DNA of 64,000 bases from Brevundimonas sp. MYb52 (GTDB lineage: Bacteria; Pseudomonadota; Alphaproteobacteria; Caulobacterales; Caulobacteraceae), in the NCBI RefSeq assembly GCF_002979535.1, contig NZ_PCPB01000017.1:1-64000 (forward strand). Direction: 5' to 3'. The position numbers and the translations under genes are program-made. The notes below the pieces were generated by a model, which saw only the letters and a list, made by a program, of their open reading frames with translations, did no database searches and had not been told where the DNA came from. Shown one piece after another: positions 1 to 6,649 of the stretch; the stretch's first letter is position 1; each line of letters opens with the position of its first letter.

Positions 1-7
1 CACCCAA

Positions 8-30
8 CCCTCCCCCCTCGAGGGGGAGGG
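8..30. repeat. GC-rich palindrome at window edge
   Basis: A near-perfect palindrome in which a CCCTCCCC-type arm meets a GGGGAGGG-type arm around a CTCGAG centre. It lies just past the stop codon of the minus-strand ATP-grasp gene, so it could help end that transcript. The arm resembles those of the paired element at 40731-40879, and it may be one arm of a similar element cut by the window edge. Confidence 0.6.
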
Positions 31-37
31 CTCCTGA

Positions 38-928
38 CTACAGCCCCAACCGGTCCGCCACCGCCCGCCCGAAGCGGGCGCCCGCCTCGGGGGCGGCGCC
101 GAGGTAGAAGTCGGGCTCGATCAGTTCGGCCTCCATCAGCAGCCACTGGCCGTCGGCGTCGGGCACCATGTCGATGCGGGCGTAGAGCAGCGGCTCGTCG
201 ATGGCGGCGAGCGTGCGTTCGGCCAGGGCCAGGGCGCCCTCTGGGGGCTGATCCAGACGTTGATACTGGCCGCCGTACTGGACCTGGATGCGGAACTCGT
301 CAGCGTGGGCCGGGCGCTTGTTGACCACGTGGCTCAGCTCGCCGCCGAAGAAGAGCAGCGAGGTCTCGCCCTCAGTGCCAATGGTCGGCAGGAAGGGCTG
401 GATCATGGCCCCGCCGATGGGGGCGTCGGCCAGGACATCCTCCAGCAGGTCGCCCGCCGCGACCTTGAGCGTGCGCCAGGCGCCGCCGGACACGGTCGGC
501 TTGACGATCAACTGTTCGGCGCCGGTGGCGGCGAAGGCGGCTTCGACCACGGCGGGGCTGGCGTGGTCGGTCCAGATGGTCGGCGGGATGGCCACGCCCT
601 TTTCCGCCAGCCGGGCCAGATAGCGTTTGTCGGAGTTCCAGTTCAGGACCTCGGCGGGATTGGCCAGGGAGGCGCCCGCCTCGGCCCAGGTCGTGCAGGC
701 CTGCATCCAGCGGTCGTGATCGCGGTGGTAGCCCCAGACGATCAGCGGCAGGACCAGGGGATAGTCCATCAGGCCGTGGGCGCTCTCGACATGATCGGTC
801 CAGGGCGTGGGCCGGGCCTTGATCCCGGCCGTGGCCAGCGCGGCCGACAGGCGGTCCAGCACGCCCGGCCATTGCCCGGCATAGGAGGGGTCGGCGGGAT
901 CGGGGGTCAGGACGGCGACGTCGGTCAT
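38..928 (-). CDS. ATP-grasp domain protein
   Basis: A 296-residue ATP-grasp ligase-like protein, a fold that joins a carboxylate to an amine or thiol through an acyl-phosphate made with ATP. The glycine-rich nucleotide segment LIVKPTVSGG is near residues 140-149, and the C-terminal metal and ATP-binding stretch MEAELIEPDFYL is near 267-278. The layout resembles the glutathione synthetase/RimK and DcsG-like group, but the acceptor substrate cannot be read from sequence. It is divergent from the PfkB kinase with a 97-bp gap that should hold both promoters. The ATG is the first good start, and the stop is followed by a palindrome. Family assignment is firm; specific function is unknown. Confidence 0.85.
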   Translation of the reverse strand: MTDVAVLTPDPADPSYAGQWPGVLDRLSAALATAGIKARPTPWTDHVESAHGLMDYPLVLPLIVWGYHRDHDRWMQACTTWAEAGASLANPAEVLNWNSDKRYLARLAEKGVAIPPTIWTDHASPAVVEAAFAATGAEQLIVKPTVSGGAWRTLKVAAGDLLEDVLADAPIGGAMIQPFLPTIGTEGETSLLFFGGELSHVVNKRPAHADEFRIQVQYGGQYQRLDQPPEGALALAERTLAAIDEPLLYARIDMVPDADGQWLLMEAELIEPDFYLGAAPEAGARFGRAVADRLGL

Positions 929-1025
929 GCGATTACTCCTCGGACGGGAACTGCATAGGCTGTTTTCAGCGGCGTCGAAATGCCCGGTGCTGGCGTCGCG
1001 GCCCTTGTCCCGCTATGGGGCGACC

Positions 1026-2048
1026 ATGACCCAGAACAACGCTCCCGCCCGCTTCGACGTCTGCGCCGTCGGCAACGCCATCGTCGACGTGCTGAGCCCA
1101 TGCGAGCCCGCCTTCCTCGACGCCCAGGGCCTGACGCCGGGCTCGATGCAACTGGTGGACGAGGCGCAGAGCGCGGCCCTCTATGACGCCATGGCGGCGG
1201 GGGTCGAGGCCTCGGGCGGTTCAGCCGGCAACACCGTGGCCGGCGTCGGTTCGTTCGGCGGGCGCGCGGCCTATATCGGCAAGGTGGCCAAGGACACCCT
1301 GGGCGAGGTCTTCAGCCACGACATTCGCGCCGCCGGCGTCCACTTCGACACCCCGGTTCTGGAAGGCGGCGCGGGTTCGGGCTTCGGCACCGGCCGCTGC
1401 CTGATCAACGTCACGCCCGACGCCCAGCGCACCATGTGCACCTTCCTCGGCGCCGCCAACCAGCTGACGACCGCCGACATCGACGCCGAGCTGATCGGCG
1501 CCAGCGAGATCGTCTATCTGGAAGGCTATCTGTTCGACCCGGCCCCGGCCCGCGCCGCCTTCGAGGCCGCCGCTGCTGCGGCTCATGCTGCGGGCCGCAA
1601 GGTCGCCATCACCCTGTCGGACAGCTTTGTCGTTCACCGCTGGCGCGCCGAGCTGCTGGCCTTCATCGAGGCCTCGGCGGACATCGTCCTGGCCAATGAG
1701 GCTGAACTGCACGCCCTGTTCGAGACCGAGGACTTCGATACCGCCGCCGCCCACCTGGGCCGCATCGTCGAGGTCGCCGCCGTGACGCGCGGGGCCGCCG
1801 GTTCGGTCCTCTTCCGCGGCGACGAGCGGGTCGAGATCGCCGCCTTCCCCGTCGACAAGGTGGTCGACACCACGGGCGCGGGCGATCAGTACGCCGCCGG
1901 CGTGCTGCTGGGTCTGGCGCGCGGCCTGAGCCTGGCCGAGGCCGGCGCCCTGGGTTCGCTGGCCGCCTCGGAAGTGATCGCCCACTGGGGGCCGCGTCCG
2001 ATGGTCAAGCTAGAGGCCCTGGCCGCCGAGCACGGGCTGACGCTCTGA
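1026..2048 (+). CDS. PfkB-family adenosine kinase
   Basis: A 340-residue ribokinase/PfkB-family kinase. The N-terminal FDVCAVGNAIVD strand with its Asp, the GGSAGNT motif near residue 60 and the C-terminal DTTGAGD signature (anion hole and catalytic Asp, near residues 280-286) are all present. The close match in style to the alphaproteobacterial group annotated as adenosine kinase suggests phosphorylation of adenosine to AMP in purine salvage, but PfkB substrates are hard to separate by sequence. An upstream in-frame extension to 927 exists. The ATG at 1026 was chosen because the family motif begins right after it and the extension is low-complexity and overlaps the divergent promoter. Confidence 0.88.
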   Translation: MTQNNAPARFDVCAVGNAIVDVLSPCEPAFLDAQGLTPGSMQLVDEAQSAALYDAMAAGVEASGGSAGNTVAGVGSFGGRAAYIGKVAKDTLGEVFSHDIRAAGVHFDTPVLEGGAGSGFGTGRCLINVTPDAQRTMCTFLGAANQLTTADIDAELIGASEIVYLEGYLFDPAPARAAFEAAAAAAHAAGRKVAITLSDSFVVHRWRAELLAFIEASADIVLANEAELHALFETEDFDTAAAHLGRIVEVAAVTRGAAGSVLFRGDERVEIAAFPVDKVVDTTGAGDQYAAGVLLGLARGLSLAEAGALGSLAASEVIAHWGPRPMVKLEALAAEHGLTL

Positions 2049-2114
2049 TCGCGACCAGAGGTCACGCGCGGGGGGCGCTTGCCGTTCCCCGCCGCGCCGC
2101 GTAATCGGCGGACC

Positions 2115-2834
2115 ATGTTCGGCCTCGCCAATCCCGACCGCTTCATGCGCTTCACCCGCCCGGTCACGCCGGTGCTGTGGGGGCTGGCGCTTGTCCTGCT
2201 GGCGGCGGGAACCTGGCTCAGCTTCACCGCGCCCGCCGACTATCAGCAGGGCGACACGGTGCGGATCATGTTCATCCATGTGCCGGCCGCGACCCTGGGG
2301 CTTGGCGCCTATGCGGCGCTGGGCGTGTCCAGCTTCTTCGCCCTGGTATTTCGTCACCCGCTGGCCGACGCCGCCGCGCGCGCCGCCGCCCTGCCGGGGG
2401 CGGTGCTGACGGGTCTGGCCCTGATCACCGGCTCGCTGTGGGGCCAGCCCATGTGGGGGACCTGGTGGGTATGGGACGCGCGGCTGACCAGCGTGCTGGT
2501 GCTCTTCCTGTTCTACCTCGGCTACATGGCCCTGCGCGCCTCGATCGACGATGAGGCCAAGGCCGGGCGGGCCGCTGCGGTGCTCGGCCTGGTCGGGCTG
2601 ATCAACCTGCCCATCGTCAAGTTTTCGGTCGACTGGTGGAACACCCTGCATCAGCCGGCGTCCTTGCTGCGGGCGGGCGGGACGAGTCTGGACCCGGCTT
2701 ATCTGGCGCCTCTGCTGACCATGATGGCGGCCTATGGGATGCTGTTCGGGGCCGTCTGGCTGACGTCGATCCGCACCGAGGTGCGCCGTCGTCGCGTCCT
2801 GACCCTGCGCGCTCGCGCGGCGCAAGAAGCGTAA
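2115..2834 (+). CDS. ccmC: heme exporter/handling protein CcmC
   Basis: A 239-residue inner-membrane protein with about six hydrophobic segments. It carries the tryptophan-rich WWD signature (WGTWWVWDARLTS, about residues 116-128) that presents heme on the periplasmic face, where CcmC loads heme onto CcmE during c-type cytochrome maturation. Flanking periplasmic histidines, including FIHVP near residue 54 and one in WNTLHQPAS near residue 180, fit the heme-ligand positions. A TTG could extend the frame to 2079, but the ATG at 2115 begins the first transmembrane region. ccmD and dsbE follow in a tight operon. ccmA and ccmB, often just upstream, are not here; a PfkB kinase sits in their place. 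Confidence 0.95.
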   Translation: MFGLANPDRFMRFTRPVTPVLWGLALVLLAAGTWLSFTAPADYQQGDTVRIMFIHVPAATLGLGAYAALGVSSFFALVFRHPLADAAARAAALPGAVLTGLALITGSLWGQPMWGTWWVWDARLTSVLVLFLFYLGYMALRASIDDEAKAGRAAAVLGLVGLINLPIVKFSVDWWNTLHQPASLLRAGGTSLDPAYLAPLLTMMAAYGMLFGAVWLTSIRTEVRRRRVLTLRARAAQEA

Positions 2835-2844
2835 GGAGCCGCCG

Positions 2845-2997
2845 ATGCTGGATCTCGACATGAGCCCTTACGGCGTCTTCGTCTGGTCGTCCTGGGCCAT
2901 CAGCGCGGTCGCCCTGGCCGCCATTTCGATCCGCGCCCTGCTCGCCGCCCGGCGCTGGAAGCGCGAACTGGCCCGTCTGGAAGAGACGCGCAAATGA
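2845..2997 (+). CDS. ccmD: heme exporter protein CcmD
   Basis: A 50-residue single-pass membrane protein: MLDLDMSPYGVFVW at the start, a hydrophobic stretch of about 20 residues, then a basic tail rich in Arg and Lys (AARRWKREL). This is the standard CcmD layout, a small subunit that stabilises the CcmABCD heme-handling complex and helps release holo-CcmE. Ten bases separate it from ccmC (an AAGGAG ribosome site lies in the gap), and its TGA overlaps the dsbE ATG as ATGA, indicating translational coupling. Size, position and topology make the call strong although such short proteins carry few motifs. Confidence 0.9.
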   Translation: MLDLDMSPYGVFVWSSWAISAVALAAISIRALLAARRWKRELARLEETRK

Positions 2998-3554
2998 ACC
3001 GCTGGTTCGCCCTGATCCCCATCGCCGCCTTGCTGGCCGTGGGCGGTTTCCTGATGTTCCAGCTGAACACCATGTCCGGCGCGCCGGGCGAGGGGCGGTC
3101 CTACAAGCCCGACGCCCTGGTCGGCCAGCCGATCCCGCAGACGGTCCTGCCGATCCTGCAGGGCGAGGTCGAGACCAATCAACGGCTGGACCTGAAGACG
3201 GCGGGCGTCGGCAAGCCGATGATCGTCAACCTGTTCGCCAGCTGGTGCGCGCCCTGCCGTCTGGAGCACCCGCAGCTGATGAAGCTGAAGGCGCAAGGGA
3301 TCAATGTGATCGGCGTCGCCTACAAGGACGATCCCGTCGCCACCCGCGCCTTCCTCGACGAACTGGGCGATCCCTATGCCCTGGTGCTGGTGGACCGCGA
3401 GGGGCGGGCGGGGCTGGACCTGGGGGTCTCGGGCGTGCCGGAGAGCTTTGCCGTGGACGCCTATGGAACCATCGTCGCCAAGTCCTCGGGGCCGGTGCTG
3501 ACCGACGCCGATCTGCAGAAGCTGGTGGACGCGTTGAAAGCGCCGCCGCGCTGA
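2994..3554 (+). CDS. dsbE: thiol:disulfide interchange protein DsbE/CcmG
   Basis: A 186-residue thioredoxin-like protein anchored by one N-terminal membrane segment (residues 4-22). The redox centre FASWCAPC lies near residues 80-87, and the cis-proline loop GVPESF near residue 150. CcmG/DsbE keeps the CxxCH motif of apocytochrome c reduced in the periplasm so that heme can be attached. It is translationally coupled to ccmD by a 4-bp overlap. Length is typical. It is the last gene of this ccm cluster; the following DNA holds a candidate cell-cycle promoter for the next small gene. Confidence 0.95.
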   Translation: MNRWFALIPIAALLAVGGFLMFQLNTMSGAPGEGRSYKPDALVGQPIPQTVLPILQGEVETNQRLDLKTAGVGKPMIVNLFASWCAPCRLEHPQLMKLKAQGINVIGVAYKDDPVATRAFLDELGDPYALVLVDREGRAGLDLGVSGVPESFAVDAYGTIVAKSSGPVLTDADLQKLVDALKAPPR

Positions 3555-3579
3555 GACGACCTTCAGCGCGAAACAGGGT

Positions 3580-3640
3580 GAATCGCGCATTAACCATATC
3601 TAGACCCTTTGGGCGGATCGTCGGCCCATGTCCGCGATTC
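3580..3640 (+). promoter_or_regulatory. candidate CtrA half-site with flanking GANTC sites
   Basis: A perfect 8-mer TTAACCAT at 3590-3597, the classic CtrA half-site of Caulobacterales, lies 30 bp upstream of the small gene at 3628. It is flanked by two CcrM-type GANTC sites (GAATC at 3580-3584 and GATTC at 3636-3640). A second CtrA half-site at the usual spacing is not visible. The cluster suggests, but does not prove, cell-cycle control. Confidence 0.35.
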
Positions 3641-3867
3641 CTTCAGACCGCCCGGCCTTCCCGCCTCCCGCAGGCGGCGCGGCCCATGCGCTGAGAACCT
3701 CCCAGTCCGCCTTCTTCCGCGCGGCCATGGGCATGAGCGCGCCGACGCCCGCCGCCGTTCCGGTCGAGACGCGGGCGGATACGCCGGTCCGCGCCGCCCC
3801 GGCGCCTGAAGCCTCGGCGACGACGCGCTATCAGCGGCCGGGGTCGCTGCTGGATATTCGGGTCTGA
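3628..3867 (+). CDS. small hypothetical protein
   Basis: A 79-residue protein without a recognisable catalytic domain. The centre and start are rich in Pro and Ala and likely disordered. The ends look more constrained: LRTSQSAFFRAAMG near residues 22-35 and a C-terminal RYQRPGSLLDIRV. I believe the RPGSLLDIRV ending recurs in Caulobacterales small proteins, but I could not check. No signal peptide or membrane segment is visible. The upstream region has a CtrA-like half-site and GANTC sites, and it converges on the MarR gene across a paired-palindrome element. Coding status is supported by the candidate promoter and non-random C-terminus, but function is unknown. Confidence 0.55.
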   Translation: MSAIPSDRPAFPPPAGGAAHALRTSQSAFFRAAMGMSAPTPAAVPVETRADTPVRAAPAPEASATTRYQRPGSLLDIRV

Positions 3868-3880
3868 CCCCATAACAACC

Positions 3881-4007
3881 GTCACCCTCGGGCTTGTCCC
3901 GAGGGCCTATGGCGGCGGCCCGAACGGCGCGGCGTCTTTCAGGATGCGAGGCCAGGATGCGAGGCGTGTGTGGAACGATGGGCCCTCGGGACAAGCCCGA
4001 GGGTGAC
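3881..4007. repeat. paired-palindrome intergenic element (type A)
   Basis: A 127-bp unit whose two ends are 27-nt sequences in exact inverted orientation (3881-3907 and 3981-4007), each itself palindromic (CCCTCGGG...CCCGAGGG). It fills the gap between convergent genes, where it could act as a bidirectional terminator. The two-hairpin architecture matches the elements at 6514, 40731, 43979 and 45761 but with a different core sequence. Confidence 0.8.
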
Positions 4008-4015
4008 GAAGGGGG

Positions 4016-4663
4016 TTAGGCCTTCGCGACATCCTTGAGCGGGATGATCACCGCTTCGGTCGCGGCCGGTTCGACGACTGGCTCAATGGCCTTCTTCTTC
4101 TTTTTCGGCTTGGCGCCGTCCTGGGCCTTCTTTGCGGCCTTCTCGGCCTTGCGGGCGTCCTTGGCCGCCTTCTTGGCGATCTTGGCCTCGGCCTTGGCCT
4201 GCTCGGGGGCGGCGTCGGCGGCGTCGGTCAGGCTGGTCAGCAGGTCGAGGAAACCCTCGCGCTTGGCCTTGGGCAGCAGGGCCAGGATGCGCTTGTCGGC
4301 GGCCTCGACGCGGGGGCGGGCGGCCTCCAGCGCGGCCTGACCGGCCTCGGACAGGCGCACCGCCTTGGCGCGGGCGTCCAGCGCCGAGCGTTCGCGCTCC
4401 AGCAGGCCCTTGGCGGTCATGCGCGCGACCAGGTCGGCCAGGGTCGAGCGGTCGATGCCGGTGGCCTTGACCAGATCGGTCTGGGTCAGGCCCGAGCGCA
4501 CCGAGACCGCCTCCAGCACCGCGAACTGGCGCTGGGTCAGGCCATCGGGGCCGGCTTCTTCGGCATAGATGTCGAGCGAGAGCTGCAACACCCGGTGCAT
4601 CAGGTGGCTGGGCGAATCCGCCAGGCCGCCCTTGATCTTCGCCTGCTTGCCTGACTTGACCAT
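4016..4663 (-). CDS. MarR-family transcriptional regulator with Lys/Ala tail
   Basis: A 215-residue protein. Residues 1-150 form a MarR winged helix-turn-helix: the recognition region GLTQTDLVKATGIDRSTLADLVARM is followed by the wing ERSALDARAKAVRLSEAG. MarR dimers usually repress a neighbouring operon and respond to small ligands. Residues from about 155 on are an unusual extension of alternating Lys and Ala with a run of five Lys (KKKKK), like a histone H1 or AlgP tail, then a short acidic/hydrophobic end. The ATG at 4663 starts a normal MarR N-terminus; an upstream extension to 4843 is low-quality. Possible targets are not evident. Domain call is firm; ligand unknown. Confidence 0.88.
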   Translation of the reverse strand: MVKSGKQAKIKGGLADSPSHLMHRVLQLSLDIYAEEAGPDGLTQRQFAVLEAVSVRSGLTQTDLVKATGIDRSTLADLVARMTAKGLLERERSALDARAKAVRLSEAGQAALEAARPRVEAADKRILALLPKAKREGFLDLLTSLTDAADAAPEQAKAEAKIAKKAAKDARKAEKAAKKAQDGAKPKKKKKAIEPVVEPAATEAVIIPLKDVAKA

Positions 4664-4775
4664 CGTCTTCGTTTCCCGTTCCGGCCGCGAGGAGAGGGCC
4701 GGACATGGCGTGACAGCTAACAGCCGCGCTTTACGCTTTGACGACGGTAAGCCTGACGGTTTGAAGACATTTTGT

Positions 4776-4808
4776 CTGGGCCTACCGCGCTTCGCGCTAC
4801 TTGAGGCC
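4776..4808 (+). repeat. 33-nt GGCCTA...TTGAGGCC hairpin repeat, copy 1
   Basis: This copy differs by one base from the copy at 9747-9779 and has a diverged relative at 57098-57130. The outer GGCCT and AGGCC ends pair. It lies past the 3' end of the minus-strand ispZ gene, so it could act as a terminator or processing signal. Confidence 0.65.
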
Positions 4809-4873
4809 CCGGCAGAAGAGCTAGGGCGCCGAGCAGGCACCACGACTTAGATCGTCAGAACGCAGACGGTTCC

Positions 4874-5518
4874 CTAGAGCCCCGTGTCGGGCGAGATGGG
4901 GCCGGGCTCTTCGTCCTTGATCATGTTCTTCATGATCAGCGGCACCTGGCACAGGCCGAAGATGGAGGCGGCGATCCACAGGACGCCGCGGAAGGCGGTC
5001 CAGACGCCGTTGGGGTCGGGCACGCCCAGGTTCAGCGCCGACCAGATGGCGGTGACGGCCGCGGGACTGCGGAAGACCTCGTTGGCGATGGCGACGGCCA
5101 GGAAGTAGAGGCCGTAGCGCAAAGTCAGCGTGCGCCAGGCGGCGTCCGTCACCTTGATGGCCGAGCCGAGCAGGGCCTTGAACGGCGACTTCTTCAGCGG
5201 GATGGAGCCCAGTAGGACAGCGGCCAGAAGGCCGTTCTGCACCGTCAGCTTTAGCTTCACGAACAGGTCGTCGTCGGTGAGGATGGTCAGGGCGCCGAAG
5301 ACCAGGGCGAAGCCGCCGGTGATCAGCGGCATGGGGGCCAGGCGCCGCTCCAGCACGAAGCCGACGGCCAGGGCGATCATCGAGGCGATAACCAGAACCC
5401 AGGTGGCCTTGATCATGTCGCGGGTGATGAAATAGGCGGCCATGAAGGCGATCAGGGCGCCGAAATCGACGGCCTGACGGATCCACTGGGGACGCTTGGT
5501 CTCGGACGCTTCACTCAT
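4874..5518 (-). CDS. ispZ: inner membrane septation protein IspZ/YciB family
   Basis: A 214-residue polytopic membrane protein with five to six hydrophobic segments, matching the IspZ/YciB family (intracellular septation protein A). Family features visible are the N-terminal FGALIAFMAAYF segment, the KLKLTVQNGLLAAVLLGS segment and the conserved WRTLTLRYGLYFLAVAIANE stretch near residues 127-146. The family has been linked to cell envelope integrity and division, with no enzymatic reaction known. It sits 6 bp downstream of ftsY on the same strand and is probably co-transcribed with it, an order common in alphaproteobacteria. The C-terminus after the last membrane segment is acidic. Confidence 0.92.
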   Translation of the reverse strand: MSEASETKRPQWIRQAVDFGALIAFMAAYFITRDMIKATWVLVIASMIALAVGFVLERRLAPMPLITGGFALVFGALTILTDDDLFVKLKLTVQNGLLAAVLLGSIPLKKSPFKALLGSAIKVTDAAWRTLTLRYGLYFLAVAIANEVFRSPAAVTAIWSALNLGVPDPNGVWTAFRGVLWIAASIFGLCQVPLIMKNMIKDEEPGPISPDTGL

Positions 5519-5524
5519 ACGCTT

Positions 5525-6460
5525 CTAGTCCTCAAGCCCGACCAGTGATCGGGAAAACGCGCGCGCGTCGAAGGGTTGCAGGTCGTCGACGCCCTCGCCG
5601 ACGCCGATCAGCTTGATCGGGGCGTCCGAGGCCTGGGCAACGGGGACCAGGACCCCGCCGCGCGCCGTGCCGTCCAGCTTGGTCATGACGACGCCTGAGA
5701 CATAGGCCGTGCGGCCGAAGATCTTTTCCTGCTCCAGGGCGTTGCGGCCCACCGTCGCATCAAGCACCAGCAGGGTCTCGTGCGGGGCCTCGGCATCGAC
5801 CTTTTTCAGCACGCGGACGATCTTCAGCAGCTCGTCCATCAGGGTCGACTTGTTCTGCAGCCGCCCGGCGGTGTCGATCAGGACCACGTCGTAGCCCTCG
5901 GCTTTCGCCTTGGTATAGGCGTCGAAGGCCAGGCCGGCGGCGTCGGCGCCGTCGCGGCGGCTCTCGAAATCGGCCCCGGCGCGCTCGGCCCAGACCTTGA
6001 GCTGTTCGCGGGCGGCGGCGCGGAAGGTGTCGCCGGCGACGATCATCACCTTGGCGCCCTTGGCGGTCAGGTCCGAGGCGATCTTGCCGAGCGTCGTGGT
6101 CTTGCCCGAGCCGTTCACGCCGACGAACAGGACGACATAGGGCTTGGGCCCGCTGAGAGGATCAAACGTCGCCTGACGCGGCAGCAGTTCGGCGGCCACG
6201 GCCTCGGCCAGGGCCTCCTTGATCTCGCGCTCGTCGGAGGTCTTGCCGAAGCGCAGCTCGCGGAAGCGCTCGACGATGCGGGCCGAGGCGGCGGGCCCCA
6301 GGTCGCTCTCGATCAGGTGCTCTTCCAGCCGCTCCAGCGCCTCTTCGGACAGAGGCTCCTTCACGAAGGTCGAGACGACCTGTTCGGTCATCTGTTTGGA
6401 GGAGCGGGACAGACCCGCGCTCAGTCGCTGGAACCAGCCTTTTTTGGGCGTATCGCTCAT
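5525..6460 (-). CDS. ftsY: signal recognition particle receptor FtsY
   Basis: A 311-residue SRP-type GTPase. The N domain occupies about residues 1-95; the G domain has the P-loop GVNGSGKTTT near 114-123, the DTAGR switch near 200 and the TKLDGTARGG nucleotide-specificity and closing motif near 260. FtsY docks the Ffh-RNA-ribosome complex at the membrane for co-translational insertion; its partner ffh is at 61244 in this window. The acidic A domain of the E. coli protein is absent, normal for this group. The ATG at 6460 was preferred to 6496 because MSDTPKKGWF begins the amphipathic membrane-targeting helix. It is first in a pair with ispZ. Confidence 0.97.
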   Translation of the reverse strand: MSDTPKKGWFQRLSAGLSRSSKQMTEQVVSTFVKEPLSEEALERLEEHLIESDLGPAASARIVERFRELRFGKTSDEREIKEALAEAVAAELLPRQATFDPLSGPKPYVVLFVGVNGSGKTTTLGKIASDLTAKGAKVMIVAGDTFRAAAREQLKVWAERAGADFESRRDGADAAGLAFDAYTKAKAEGYDVVLIDTAGRLQNKSTLMDELLKIVRVLKKVDAEAPHETLLVLDATVGRNALEQEKIFGRTAYVSGVVMTKLDGTARGGVLVPVAQASDAPIKLIGVGEGVDDLQPFDARAFSRSLVGLED

Positions 6461-6513
6461 GCTGCGAGCCTTAGCCGACGCCGGTTCGCAGGTCACGAAC
6501 TTCCCACTGCATC

Positions 6514-6641
6514 CCGCTCATCCCGGCGGACGCCGGGATCCAGTCCTTTGGGTTCCGGGCGCAACCCTATATTGATCAGGCAGGCCGCAAGGTCTGTGCC
6601 TATGGCTCTCACTGGATCCCGGCGTCCGCCGGGATGAGCGG
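6514..6641. repeat. paired-palindrome intergenic element (type B)
   Basis: A 128-bp unit whose ends (6514-6544 and 6611-6641) are perfect 31-nt inverted copies built around the palindrome ATCCCGGCG...CGCCGGGAT. It fills the divergent gap between ftsY and nadE and ends 8 bp before the nadE start, so the nadE ribosome-binding region lies inside the right arm. A solo arm with one mismatch is at 57189-57219. Confidence 0.85.
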
Positions 6642-6649
6642 ATGGATTG

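Noticed and set aside
3590..3920. Antisense open frame at 3590-3994
   Set aside because: Arg/Pro-rich shadow of the small plus-strand gene and the type A repeat.
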